Below, piece after piece: positions 45,733 through 54,021 of a stretch of 64,000 nucleotides of DNA. Location: assembly GCA_937900045.1 (NCBI GenBank), contig CALCEB010000066.1, positions 12,787-76,786 of the forward strand. The letters run 5' to 3'. The translations under genes were made by a program, and so were the position numbers. The notes under the pieces were generated by a model. It was given only the letters and a program-made list of their open reading frames with translations. It had not been told where the DNA came from and made no database searches. The stretch's first letter is position 1; each line of letters starts with the position of its first letter. The stretch is from an uncultured Acidobacteriota bacterium (lineage in GTDB: Bacteria; Acidobacteriota; Terriglobia; UBA7540).

Positions 45733-47202
45733 TCAAAAGACTCCCGTTCTCATCTTGGCGAGAATTGGACGCCCTACCAGCCCCCCAACTCCCGCCAGGT
45801 GATACGTGGGGCGCTCCAACGCCGCTTCGGCCATGCAAAAAGCCCACCAGTGATCGGCATGACCGTATTTCTCGTCGTGCTCCGCGTCGAACCGTGGTTG
45901 ACCCAAAGAGTTCACCGTCTTTTGGACGGACCGGAAGGATTGGCGTATCCGGTCATCGTCCGGTAACCGGACTTTCGCTTCTTCCATTCTCCGCTTGGCC
46001 AGAACCGCCATGGCCTCCTTGCGGCCTTGCGTGAACAGCACGCCTTCCACTTTCCCCGGAAAGTCCCGCTCGAGCGCTTCGAAGATCGCCAGCCCCATTC
46101 CGCTCTTGTCAATATTCATGCGGCGGATATAAGGCATCAGGGCCCGAGCTTCCCGGATCTGGTCGGGGGTCGGCATGTTCCGCATTTCGATCACCCCTCG
46201 AGTCCAACTGACATCCCCCACAAGCTCACTGATCCAGATGACGCTCACGTCTTTGTGCCGGGCGATGTCCCAGCCCGCATACAGATTTTCAAGGTTCGAA
46301 TTCTGCCCGTCGAGGCTTGAACGCTTAAAATCGAAATTCGGCGACGCCTCCGAGCTTACGCACTGTTGGAACAGCCCTGGAGAAATCCACTGCGATCCTC
46401 CCGAGATAAACTCACAGCAGAATTCCTGCCTCCAGGTTTCGTCATCCACGCCCGCACGCAAGGCATCAATGTCCACCTTCATGCCTTCCTGGACAGCCTT
46501 ATAGATGTCGCACCAGTGCCCCGACCACCGGCTCGGTGTCCCTGTTCCCGTCCCTGAAGCGCGAACCGTTGGATCCCCAACCGTGCTATCCGCCAATCCT
46601 GCTTCCTTGGCGAGCTCAAAGAATTTTCCCCCTTGGCCGTTCGGCGTCGAGATCACTTCCAAACTGTACCCGCGCGTGATCGTGGGGTAGAGCGAGGTGT
46701 AAATCTTCTCCGCATCCTGGTGAAAGGCAAATTCATCCAACGTCACGTTGCCAGAGTAGCCGCGCGCCGTATCGGGGTTCGCCGGAAGTCCGTAAATTAC
46801 GGAACCGTTTGGGAAACGCACTTCCAGTTGGCGCATCATCGTGCCTTCAAAAAACTGCGATTCTGACGATTGCGAAAGGATCCCGCACGATTGCACATGA
46901 TCTTGAACCTTCTCCATCAGCAGCCGCGATTGGCGTTCGCCCTTGGAGAGAAAGATCCATGTGGTTCTTCTCTCCAGACAGTGCAAGACGGCGCGAACCG
47001 TGGCGGTGAACGAATAGCCGGTTTGTCTTCCCTTGACCACGATCTTGAGTTGAGATTGGTCTTCCATCCAGCGGCGCTGGTAAGGCAGCAACTGCAGAAT
47101 GGGCTTCAGGACACCAGCAACCTTGACCGGGGTCACCCCTTCTTCAACCTTCGATTCCTGAGTCCGGGGAGTGTTCGTCTTACGCTTCGGCTGTCTGGCC
47201 AT
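45733..47202 (-). CDS. Terminase large subunit (Mu gp28-like)
   Basis: 489 residues. The ATPase part shows an adapted Walker A (VKGRQTGYSFTA), a helicase-like RTTWIFLSKGERQS strand and Walker B in TLDEFAFHQDAEK. The nuclease part follows with YAGWDIARHKDVSVIWI and a later KSGMGLAIFEALE. It pumps DNA into the prohead and cuts it. The start ATG overlaps the upstream small-subunit gene by 23 bp and has a GGGGAG site. Confidence 0.9.
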   Translation of the reverse strand: MARQPKRKTNTPRTQESKVEEGVTPVKVAGVLKPILQLLPYQRRWMEDQSQLKIVVKGRQTGYSFTATVRAVLHCLERRTTWIFLSKGERQSRLLMEKVQDHVQSCGILSQSSESQFFEGTMMRQLEVRFPNGSVIYGLPANPDTARGYSGNVTLDEFAFHQDAEKIYTSLYPTITRGYSLEVISTPNGQGGKFFELAKEAGLADSTVGDPTVRASGTGTGTPSRWSGHWCDIYKAVQEGMKVDIDALRAGVDDETWRQEFCCEFISGGSQWISPGLFQQCVSSEASPNFDFKRSSLDGQNSNLENLYAGWDIARHKDVSVIWISELVGDVSWTRGVIEMRNMPTPDQIREARALMPYIRRMNIDKSGMGLAIFEALERDFPGKVEGVLFTQGRKEAMAVLAKRRMEEAKVRLPDDDRIRQSFRSVQKTVNSLGQPRFDAEHDEKYGHADHWWAFCMAEAALERPTYHLAGVGGLVGRPILAKMRTGVF

Positions 47203-47899
47203 TTTTCTCCCCCTCGGTTGTGGGTTCCGAAAGCAAACCGTAAATCTCTTGTATCCTCTTCATGGTCTCCGGGCCCACTCGCTGGCTCTTGCCGGCTCGG
47301 TCGAATTCATTCCGTACCTTTTCGACCTTTTGCCGCAAATCGGCGATCTTTTCCAGTTCATGCTCCAGCCGGACCTTCATCATGCGATTGTCAGACTGCA
47401 ACTTTCTGACGCGCAGCTTTAGGGTATCTTCTTTAAGCCGGTTGCTTTCCGCCTGGCTTTTAACCTTGATGGCATTCTGTATGTCAGTAGCGGCCGTCTT
47501 GTTGCTCAGTCGCATCAAACCCGTGAAGAGCACCGCCTCCGCCAACTGCGCATGGGCGGACTTCGGGTCTTTCAGCGCTTTCTTCAGGTTCTCAGCCGTT
47601 TCCACCTGCCGTAGAATGCGCTCCTCTTGAATATCCACTTGGGCGCGGAAGTGGTTCTCAACAGCCCTGATTGTCAGCTTGACGTGAGCGGACTCCTCAA
47701 GGAAAGCGATCGTATCTTCGAAGGTTGCGCCATCCACGAGCAACTTGCGGACTTTGGCCTGCAGTTCCGGGACGAGTTGTTCAACCTCGTGAACGGGTTC
47801 GCTCTTTTTTCCCCTTTTCGCTTTTTTCTCATTCAAAGGTTCCTTGCCTTCTTGGTTTACATCCGGAACCAGAGAGTTCTTATTGCTACCTTCAGTCAT
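47180..47899 (-). CDS. Terminase small subunit candidate (Mu gp27-like, DUF3486)
   Basis: 239 residues, almost all helical and charged. A helix-turn-helix-like N-terminal part (VRKLLVDGATFEDTIAFLEE, LTIRAVENHFRAQVD) precedes long coiled coils (ENLKKALKDPKSAHAQLAEA; EHELEKIADLRQKVEKVR). The same arrangement occurs in DUF3486 proteins encoded directly before the Mu-type large terminase. Overlaps at both ends (4 bp and 23 bp) point to a translation unit. Confidence 0.75.
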   Translation of the reverse strand: MTEGSNKNSLVPDVNQEGKEPLNEKKAKRGKKSEPVHEVEQLVPELQAKVRKLLVDGATFEDTIAFLEESAHVKLTIRAVENHFRAQVDIQEERILRQVETAENLKKALKDPKSAHAQLAEAVLFTGLMRLSNKTAATDIQNAIKVKSQAESNRLKEDTLKLRVRKLQSDNRMMKVRLEHELEKIADLRQKVEKVRNEFDRAGKSQRVGPETMKRIQEIYGLLSEPTTEGEKNGQTAEA

Positions 47900-48210
47900 T
47901 TGCCCGGCTCCAGGTAGATTCCTTCTTCGGCCGGCAACCGGCCGTCCCGGTAATCAATCCCTTTGGCGGTGATTTTCACCAGCGATATATTGCGGTGGGA
48001 GTGCGGGCCTCTCACGCCTTCCACCGTTACGTACCCCTTCTCGGCAAGATAGGCCACGTGGAAGCTGAGTTCCTCAACGGGCACGGGATAGCCAAAGAAA
48101 TCCAGTTCGCCTTGCAGCAACGGCAGTGTGGCGGACTGGGGATAGATCAGCCCTAGATAGTAGAGAATCTTTCCACGGATGAGTTCTTTATGGCGCAAAC
48201 TGATTGACAT
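47896..48210 (-). CDS. Winged-helix protein before terminase
   Basis: 104 residues; ATG at 48210 with AAGGAA. LRHKELIRGKILYYLGLIYP, LLQGELDFFGYPVPVEELSFHVAYLAEKGYVTVE and a wing-like KITAKGIDYRDG give a winged-helix pattern. Similar small proteins stand before gp27-like genes in Mu-type clusters. It overlaps the next gene by 4 bp. It may bind DNA during packaging rather than act as a repressor. Confidence 0.7.
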   Translation of the reverse strand: MSISLRHKELIRGKILYYLGLIYPQSATLPLLQGELDFFGYPVPVEELSFHVAYLAEKGYVTVEGVRGPHSHRNISLVKITAKGIDYRDGRLPAEEGIYLEPGK

Positions 48211-48263
48211 ACGCTTGTTTCCTTAAAATTGAGGTTGAGGACGGTCTCCAGCCTCTACCATCC

Positions 48264-48620
48264 TCATGCGTCTGATTCCTCTGGGAGCTTGCCATGAGAG
48301 ACAAGAGACTGAACGTTCTGATGAATCGCCTTGAGTGCGATCAACATTTCCTGATGCTCGTAACTTTCAAAAGATTCCCGGTGTTCCATGGAACTGGCCA
48401 AGCGCGCGATGGCTTCCGCTTGCGACCGCTGAGCTCCAACAATGTTGTCAACATAGTCGCGGGCAATGCGAAATGTGCCGTCCAGTTGCTCCCGTTTCAG
48501 TTCCATCGATTTGTCGATCCAGTGATGAGCCAGGCGAATGGAACCGTAGGCAAAAACCAGAAGAATGAGGATTCCCGGTCCCCATTGCAGCGCGATTTTC
48601 AAGACGTCCTGGGGAACCAT
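48264..48620 (-). CDS. Single-helix coiled-coil membrane protein (lysis accessory candidate)
   Basis: About 118 residues from the ATG at 48620, with GAGGAAG about 10 nt upstream; the frame also reaches a TTG at 48662. One helix near the N-terminus (WGPGILILLVFAYGSIRLA) is followed by a coiled coil (MELKREQLDGTFRIARDY ... RSQAEAIARLASSMEHRE). This layout fits an i-spanin-like or other accessory role next to the endolysin gene. No outer-membrane partner was found, so this is tentative. Confidence 0.55.
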   Translation of the reverse strand: MVPQDVLKIALQWGPGILILLVFAYGSIRLAHHWIDKSMELKREQLDGTFRIARDYVDNIVGAQRSQAEAIARLASSMEHRESFESYEHQEMLIALKAIHQNVQSLVSHGKLPEESDA

Positions 48621-48930
48621 GGCAAATCGCTTCCTCTGGCTTTGAGTTCGGTCAGGATTCAATCCGCTCCCGGGCCGGAAGAGGCGGCGTCCGCCGCGGT
48701 GTCCGGCCCGGGAGGGGAACTGCGAAAGAATCGTCCTGGCCGTTCGTCCCGGAGTTCAAACAAATTTTTGAATTTCCTTCGTTACCGGAAGGCCCCCGCT
48801 GAAAATTTCCCTCCGGGTCGAATCGGGCCGGGCAGCCACGTCGTTCATACCGGAGATTGAACGACACATGGCCGCCGGCCGACCCGTGCCCGCTCCCCCT
48901 CGCAGAGCAGGGCAAGCCTGCGGTAATCGT
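48621..48930. other. Intergenic space between endolysin and small membrane protein genes
   Basis: About 310 bp. It is GC-rich with CGGC-type dyads (about 48679-48715) but no 7-bp array. A frame of about 88 codons here has no ribosome site and no family features. Confidence 0.4.
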
Positions 48931-49788
48931 TCAAGTGTTTTTCACGTCGAGCGCTGCCGGATTTGCGCTATCCATGCTCGATGGGTGCTGCCCACCCGCT
49001 TGTGAACTCCCAGAAACTTTGTGGTCGAGCATCAATTCCTTATAAATGGCCGCTCGCCGGAGCCCATTTGGCACATAAGCCGGGTCGAAAGTCTTTCCCC
49101 GCGGCCGTCCCGAGTTCCAACAGTGAAAGAGGCTCTCAAGATCCTTCCCCGCATCGAGACGGAACTGATCAATGAACTCGTTGAGCAGGTCGATGACGTA
49201 AACGTAATGCATGTTCGGGTTGCAAAGGTCTTGTACGCTTCCCTTCCGCCCAATCATGTGATATCCCATTACCTGGGTGTATCCCCATGAAGAGGCGAAC
49301 ACCCGTAATGCATCTTCCTGCAACTCAGAAATGGAAAGAACGTGAGTGGCCGCAAACACCGTATTCAGGAACCGGGCGTGATATTCCGGAGACTTAATCG
49401 CTTCGACCTCGCGCTCGGCCTCCTCCAGATTTTTCGCCCGGATCGCTCCGAATTGGGTTGCCCTGCCTTCTGCCACAGCCTTTAGGTGTTCGAAGACTCC
49501 GGGCTCAAACCTGCGCGCTTGTGCATTGCCGCCGGACTCGTTCGCTGTCAAACCCGCGAGAAATTCGGGAAGGACATGAGAACCCGTCGCGGCTCCAACA
49601 ATATGGGCATGACATTGTTCATAGATGTGAAGCATCAGGTCCCGGTCAGCCTTGTCGAGCATGGCCGATGGACTAAGCCTCGGGTGCGTCCGCGCGGGAA
49701 TACGTGCCGCGGATCCCAAAGGATTCGAAGGGTTCGATTCCGCGCGCGGTCCGCCTTGTTTGTTCGCCGCTCCCTCATCCATAACCAA
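48931..49788 (-). CDS. Phage endolysin, lysozyme/transglycosylase-like
   Basis: 285 residues from a TTG at 49788 (AGGAGG 12 nt upstream); the ATG at 49782 is the alternative. The N-terminal 40 residues are disordered. The catalytic part has FLAGLTANESGGNAQARRFEP with the likely catalytic Glu in ESGGN, then SSWGYTQVMGYHMIG and LESLFHCWNSGRPRGKTFDPAYVPNGLRR, as in soluble lytic transglycosylase-like phage lysins. No signal peptide, so it needs the holin for release. It is the first gene of the block. Confidence 0.75.
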   Translation of the reverse strand: MVMDEGAANKQGGPRAESNPSNPLGSAARIPARTHPRLSPSAMLDKADRDLMLHIYEQCHAHIVGAATGSHVLPEFLAGLTANESGGNAQARRFEPGVFEHLKAVAEGRATQFGAIRAKNLEEAEREVEAIKSPEYHARFLNTVFAATHVLSISELQEDALRVFASSWGYTQVMGYHMIGRKGSVQDLCNPNMHYVYVIDLLNEFIDQFRLDAGKDLESLFHCWNSGRPRGKTFDPAYVPNGLRRAAIYKELMLDHKVSGSSQAGGQHPSSMDSANPAALDVKNT

Positions 49789-50228
49789 ATAGTAAACTTT
49801 CCTCCTGAGACGGTGGAGATTCGTGAGACAGATGAGACACTTTTTTTTAGCAACCTGAAATCATAGTGTTAGGCCAAATTGTATCTATTTGTTACAAAGT
49901 AAACATAAGAAGTGTGCCCTTTTGACACACTCTCCGGAAGGTTGAATGGTTTCACGCTTTCAACGGTGGACCCAAGCTCCATCCCAGAGCCTAAATACCA
50001 TAGGGCGAGCCTCAAGTTTCTAATTATAAAAGAGATAGATGATCTGAGATTGAAACCCGAAGCGCGACCACATGGTCACCGACTTTGGATGTCTCTAGCT
50101 GATACAATGACGATTCGGGATGGCAAAATCCCTATGGTCAAGTGCGAAGTGTCTTAACCCCGCTGGTTAGAAACTGATTCAGATCGAAGACAACGGGTGG
50201 TATCCAAAGGGTTTTTCAGGGAGTTACA
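49789..50228. other. Right border of phage block, non-coding
   Basis: An AT-rich stretch of 440 bp between the endolysin gene and dtd. It contains a TTTGT-T-ACAAA dyad (about 49889-49899) and a TACAAT-like -10 on the minus strand just beside it. This could serve as promoter/operator for the phage block, but the -35 is poor. No integrase remnant, tRNA or direct repeat was seen. A frame of 81 codons at 49912 lacks a ribosome site. Confidence 0.45.
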
Positions 50229-50690
50229 GTGCGGGCTGTCGTCCAAAGGGTGATAAGAGCTGAAGTGCGAGTGGCGGGCGGAAGTGTCGGTAAGATCGGG
50301 CCTGGTATTTTATTGCTACTCGGAGTCGCAGCCAACGACTCGGCCGCAACCCACGAGCCTCTTGCTCAGAAGATACTCAACCTGCGAATCTTTGACGATG
50401 AACATGGGAAGATGAACCGCTCACTTCTCGAATCCGGAGGAGGCGTGCTTTGCATCTCGCAGTTCACCTTGCTAGCCGACTGCCGGAAGGGTCGGAGGCC
50501 AAACTTTGCCGCCGCTGCCCCACCCGCCGAGGCTCGTGTCCTTTATGATGGCTTCATGGAAACGCTACGGTCTCTGGCGCTACCTGCGGGTTTGGTTGTC
50601 GAAGGCGGGCAATTTCAGGCGAGGATGGAAGTTGAGCTCATTAACGATGGCCCCGTGACCCTGCTGCTTGACTCAGAAAAGCTGTTTTGA
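50229..50690 (+). CDS. dtd: D-aminoacyl-tRNA deacylase
   Basis: 153 residues from a GTG at 50229, with GGGAG upstream. It carries the two diagnostic motifs of Dtd: SQFTLLADCRKGRRPNF (substrate pocket and catalytic Thr region) and the closing NDGPVTLLLDS with the Gly-cis-Pro-like GP. The enzyme hydrolyses D-aminoacyl-tRNAs, and Gly-tRNA(Ala), to protect translation. Length and ends match the family. It is followed by coaE after 38 bp, and the two are probably co-transcribed. Confidence 0.97.
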   Translation: MRAVVQRVIRAEVRVAGGSVGKIGPGILLLLGVAANDSAATHEPLAQKILNLRIFDDEHGKMNRSLLESGGGVLCISQFTLLADCRKGRRPNFAAAAPPAEARVLYDGFMETLRSLALPAGLVVEGGQFQARMEVELINDGPVTLLLDSEKLF

Positions 50691-50728
50691 CCGGGTTACC
50701 CAAATCCAACCATAAACGGGTCCAATAA

Positions 50729-51415
50729 ATGCCTATGTCTGGGACAACCACCAAACTTCCTGCCTTTGGACTTACCGGCGGAATCGCTTCCGGCAAGAGC
50801 ACGGTGGCGCGATATCTCGAGTCGTTAGGCGCCAAGGTCATGAATGCAGACCAGATGGGACACGAACTGCTGATTCCCGGCAGTCCCGCGTATCCCCAGA
50901 TTATCTCCTCCTTCGGTCGGGAAATCTTAATTCCCACCGGTGAAAGTGCCGCAGAGCCTGGTCGAGAGGTCGTCCGTGAAATAGACCGTAAGCGCCTCGC
51001 GGCTATCGTCTTTGCCAATCCTCAAAAGCTTCGAGTCTTGAACGCCATTCTCCATCCGATGATCCTTCAACGAATCCTGGAAATCACGAGGCAAACTTGG
51101 GAAGGGGAACCGGGAATTGTGATTGTGGTGGAAGCGACGCTGATTTACGAGACAGGAATCGAGAAAAATTTCCTAAAGATCATTGCCACTTGGTGCCGGC
51201 CGGAACAGCAGCTTGAGCGTCTACTGGCAAAAGGAGAAATCTCCCGCGAAGATGCGGATGCCCGAATCGCGGCGCAGATTCCCCTCGAACAGAAGTGTTC
51301 CCGCGCTGATTACGTGATCGATTGCTCCGCATCGATCGACGCCACGCAAACCCAAGTAAAGTCACTGTATCCGGAGCTCCGGCAGGTGGCCGCAGGTTCA
51401 AGAGCGGAATCATAA
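50729..51415 (+). CDS. coaE: Dephospho-CoA kinase
   Basis: 228 residues. P-loop GLTGGIASGKSTVARYLE near the N-terminus, the DADxxGH-like NADQMGHELL, and IDRKRLAAIVFANPQKLRVLNAILHPMI are all standard for CoaE. It phosphorylates the 3' hydroxyl of dephospho-CoA in the last step of CoA synthesis. The ATG at 50729 is followed by MSGTTTKLPAFGLTGG, a short extra N-terminus. Same direction as dtd. Confidence 0.96.
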   Translation: MPMSGTTTKLPAFGLTGGIASGKSTVARYLESLGAKVMNADQMGHELLIPGSPAYPQIISSFGREILIPTGESAAEPGREVVREIDRKRLAAIVFANPQKLRVLNAILHPMILQRILEITRQTWEGEPGIVIVVEATLIYETGIEKNFLKIIATWCRPEQQLERLLAKGEISREDADARIAAQIPLEQKCSRADYVIDCSASIDATQTQVKSLYPELRQVAAGSRAES

Positions 51416-51478
51416 GAAGTGGCCAGGACCTGCATCTGGCAAGCCTTCAATTGCCCTTATCAGCACGCAGATGTCTCC

Positions 51479-52240
51479 TCAGTCACGTTGGTTGCGCAAC
51501 CATGCTTCCCCGCGTTGTTGCAGGCTCTCAAGCGTCGCCTGCACCTCCTTCTGCTTGGTGGTAATACTCGATTCATCCGCGTCGGGATCAACCACTAGAG
51601 GCGGCGCAATAAACACTGCGGCGCGGCTGAACAAATGGGGAATTTGGAACTGGTCCCAGCTTCGCTCAAAAACATACGCCTTCTTCACGGCAATGTGGAA
51701 GCAAAGGATGGCTGCTCCGGTAGCCTTGGATAGCAGCACCGAACCACTCTTAGCCACAAAGCGCGGGCCGCGCGGCCCATCGATGGTGAAAGCGGCGTCG
51801 TGCCCCTCGCGCAGGCGCCGGACCATTTCCACCAACGCGGCCGAAGCGCCCCGTGAGCTCGACCCTCGTGCTGCGCCATATCCATGTCGCTGAATAATCC
51901 GGGCAATGTACTCGCCGTCGAAGTTCTGGCTGGTCATGACGACAATGCCGCGCTTGCGCCAAAACCAGGTGGCCGGGCAGATTTCCCGGTGCCAGAAGGT
52001 GTAAATTATTCCCTTGCCTGCTTTCCGTGCCGTTTCCCAATTCTCCCAGCCGTAAGTTTCCCAGCGCAACGTACGGCCCACAACGGAAACGGCGAACGTG
52101 CCGATCCAGCCCGCTACGAAAATCTGGAACTGTTGCCAGCGCGTGAAATAACTCTTGCGAGGCGCACGGGCTGTTGGCGGGTTCGCCCACCCCGGGGCCG
52201 GAGATTCGCCCTTGATATTTCCGGCAGGAGACTTGCTCAT
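51479..52240 (-). CDS. DUF374 lysophospholipid-type acyltransferase
   Basis: About 253 residues. ATGs at 52240 and 52276 are both possible and neither has a clear ribosome site; I give the shorter. Motifs are TFWHREICPATWFW in place of the usual HxxxxD, ARGSSSRGASAALVEMVRRL and TIDGPRGPRFVAKSGSVLLSKATGA, which define DUF374 proteins. Members resemble LPS lipid A acyltransferases and may acylate membrane glycolipids. One hydrophobic segment near the N-terminus could anchor it. It converges on coaE. Confidence 0.88.
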   Translation of the reverse strand: MSKSPAGNIKGESPAPGWANPPTARAPRKSYFTRWQQFQIFVAGWIGTFAVSVVGRTLRWETYGWENWETARKAGKGIIYTFWHREICPATWFWRKRGIVVMTSQNFDGEYIARIIQRHGYGAARGSSSRGASAALVEMVRRLREGHDAAFTIDGPRGPRFVAKSGSVLLSKATGAAILCFHIAVKKAYVFERSWDQFQIPHLFSRAAVFIAPPLVVDPDADESSITTKQKEVQATLESLQQRGEAWLRNQRD

Positions 52241-52514
52241 GGGAACACTATAGTCACTCTTTTCGACCGCCCACATGCATGGTGTTGCTTGACTTAGAGG
52301 CCGCCCTCGGCCGGGAATTTCTATGCCGTGGAGGCAGGGTCATGCTGCCATCTCATTGCAAGAATATCTTGCTACCACGAAAGAAGCATAACCCTTCCGC
52401 TTAACTTTTTCCCAGATCAAAGCAACTTGGGATAAGATTCGCAGTCTGGCCACTTTCCAGTGACCCAGCCGGCTTGGAATGGCGCCGGCAAGAACAAACC
52501 AAGGAGGAGCCCCA

Positions 52515-53756
52515 ATGAATGATGATTATTCCAACTGGACGCGAAGGCAGTTTTTGAAAGGTAGCGCCGTAGCGGGTGCTGGGTTGGCTGGTCTCGGCGG
52601 TCTTACCCCCGCCAGCGTTCTCGGCGCGAACCAGAAAATTCGTATCGGAGTGCTGGGCACGGGTGAGAGAGCGCAATACCTGATGAGCATCTTCAAGCGC
52701 CAGCCGGAGGTGGAGATCGTCGCGGTCTGCGATGTTTACGGGCCCCATCGTGAAAAGGCTCTGACGCTCGCCGGACCCGCCGCCAGCGCCCACCTTGATT
52801 ACCACGAGGTGCTCGACCGCAAGGATGTGGACGCTGTGGTCATTGGCGCTCCGGATCACTGGCACAAAACTATGCTGGTGGATGCCGTGCGCGCCGGCAA
52901 AGACGCTTATTGCGAAAAGCCCATCATGCACTCTATCCCCGAGGGCGTCGAAATGGTCGAAGCGGTGAAACAATCGACACGCGTCGTCCAGACCGGGATG
53001 CAGCAGCGAAGCTGGCCGCACTATATCCTGGGCAAGCAGATTGCCGACTCGGGCCAGCTCGGAAAAGTTACTTTCATTCACACTTACTGGTATCAGAACT
53101 ATGTTAAAAACAGCGGCTGGAACGCTTCGCACCGGGTTGACACCGCGCAGCTTGACTGGAAGCGCTTTCTGGGCGACGCTCCCGATCAACCCTTCACGGT
53201 TGAAAAGTTCACGCACTGGCGATTTTTCTGGGATTTTGGCGGTGGCATCCTGACCGATCTCATGACCCACTGGATTGATGTGATCCAATGGTACATGGGA
53301 CAACCCGCGCCCCAGACCGCCACCACCACGGGCGAGCTTTACCTGATGAAGTGGCAGTGCCCCGATACCATCACCTCCGTCTTTGAGTTCCCCTCGAATT
53401 TCAACGTCACCTTCACTGGCGCACTGAATGATAGCGTTGATGATGGCGGCATCGTGTTCCGTGGCACCAAGGCCACGCTGAAGATTGACCGGGCGCACTT
53501 GGCTCTTTTTCCTGAAGGCCAGGCGTGGCTTCCTGGGACGTCGCACCCCGCGCCGGAAATCCTGGCGCGCTCGGAGCATGACGGAACCATCGACCATATC
53601 CGCAATTTTCTGGATTGCGTTCAGACCCGCAAAACGCCCAACGCCCCCATTGAGGTTGGGTTTGAAGCGGCGCGGACCTCCTGGATCGGCAACATTGCGT
53701 TGAAACGCGGCATGAAAACGGTGTGGGACGCACAGTCAGAAAAGGTTGCGTCCTGA
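52515..53756 (+). CDS. Tat-exported Gfo/Idh/MocA oxidoreductase
   Basis: 413 residues from the ATG at 52515, which follows AAGGAGGAG. A twin-arginine signal (WTRRQFLKGSAVAGAG) leads into a Rossmann domain, IRIGVLGTGERAQYL, with VAVCDVYG and DAVVIGAPDHWH, then the family's EKPIMHS motif containing the catalytic Lys. The C-terminal domain is DFGGGILTDLMTHWIDV. Exported members use tightly bound NAD(P) on sugars; some are glycosidases of unusual mechanism. An inverted repeat (GCAAGA-ATA-TCTTGC, 52357-52371) upstream could be an operator. Confidence 0.92.
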   Translation: MNDDYSNWTRRQFLKGSAVAGAGLAGLGGLTPASVLGANQKIRIGVLGTGERAQYLMSIFKRQPEVEIVAVCDVYGPHREKALTLAGPAASAHLDYHEVLDRKDVDAVVIGAPDHWHKTMLVDAVRAGKDAYCEKPIMHSIPEGVEMVEAVKQSTRVVQTGMQQRSWPHYILGKQIADSGQLGKVTFIHTYWYQNYVKNSGWNASHRVDTAQLDWKRFLGDAPDQPFTVEKFTHWRFFWDFGGGILTDLMTHWIDVIQWYMGQPAPQTATTTGELYLMKWQCPDTITSVFEFPSNFNVTFTGALNDSVDDGGIVFRGTKATLKIDRAHLALFPEGQAWLPGTSHPAPEILARSEHDGTIDHIRNFLDCVQTRKTPNAPIEVGFEAARTSWIGNIALKRGMKTVWDAQSEKVAS

Positions 53757-53760
53757 ATTC

Positions 53761-53829
53761 TGTAGCGGCGCTCTATGAGCGCCGATGTCCTCGAGAGATC
53801 AAGGCCGGCGGTCATAGACCGCCGCTACA
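53761..53829. repeat. Palindromic intergenic repeat (TGTAGCGGCG ends)
   Basis: The ends TGTAGCGGCG (53761-53770) and CGCCGCTACA (53820-53829) are exact inverted repeats. Inside are two further small hairpins (GGCGCTC.ATGAGCGCC; GCGGTCATAGACCGC). It is a REP-like unit placed directly after the oxidoreductase gene. Confidence 0.7.
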
Positions 53830-53876
53830 GCCGCGTAGGCTGTCTGCCCTCTGGTTTCCTCTTAACCCGCCATGCG

Positions 53877-53999
53877 CGGGCGGGCACAAGGCCCGCCCCT
53901 ACCCTGGATTATTCACGAAGCTTTACTCAAAGACCGGAAGGGCACGGTTTTAACCGTGCCCTTCCGGTCTCTGTGCTAGATTTATGAATAATCCGGGCT
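53877..53999. repeat. Palindromic element, copy 1 (GGATTATTCA ends, 18-bp inner stem)
   Basis: Outer ends CCTGGATTATTCACGAA (53903-53919) and TGAATAATCCGGGCT (53985-53999) are inverted repeats. The centre (53932-53969) is an 18-bp perfect stem, GACCGGAAGGGCACGGTT, with a 2-nt loop. It is preceded by a GGGCACAAGGCCCGCCCCTA unit (53882-53901) that recurs inverted at 57199. It is about 97 bp, with no coding frame. Confidence 0.75.
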
Positions 54000-54021
54000 A
54001 CGTTTCCCGGTCAGGTCCCAT

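Larger units (their letters stand above)
20186..49788 (-). mobile_element. Phage virion/lysis gene block (degraded prophage or domesticated particle locus)
   Basis: About 29.6 kb of co-directional minus-strand genes. Reading right to left: endolysin, small membrane proteins, terminase, holin, portal, two huge fibre-like genes, protease, decoration protein, capsid, head-completion genes, tail tube, tail chaperone, hub and distal tail proteins. Head genes resemble those of Mu/B3-type phages. No integrase, transposase, repressor, replication, tape-measure or MuF gene is present. The flanks (20085-20185 and 49789-50228) show no direct repeat or tRNA that could be an attachment site. Confidence 0.85.

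Noticed and set aside
48652..48915. 88-codon minus-strand frame between endolysin and small membrane gene
   Set aside because: Pro/Gly/Arg-rich translation of GC-rich intergenic DNA without a ribosome site.
49912..50157. 81-codon plus-strand frame at the right border
   Set aside because: No ribosome site, odd composition and no similarity I can recognise.
51889..51904. TGAATAATCCGGGC inside the DUF374 gene, identical to one end of the palindromic element
   Set aside because: Only this one end is present, and it codes in frame for conserved-looking residues; most likely chance.
52401..53597. 398-codon minus-strand frame opposite the Gfo/Idh/MocA gene
   Set aside because: The plus-strand frame has a Tat signal, NAD-binding and catalytic motifs and a strong ribosome site; the antisense frame has none.
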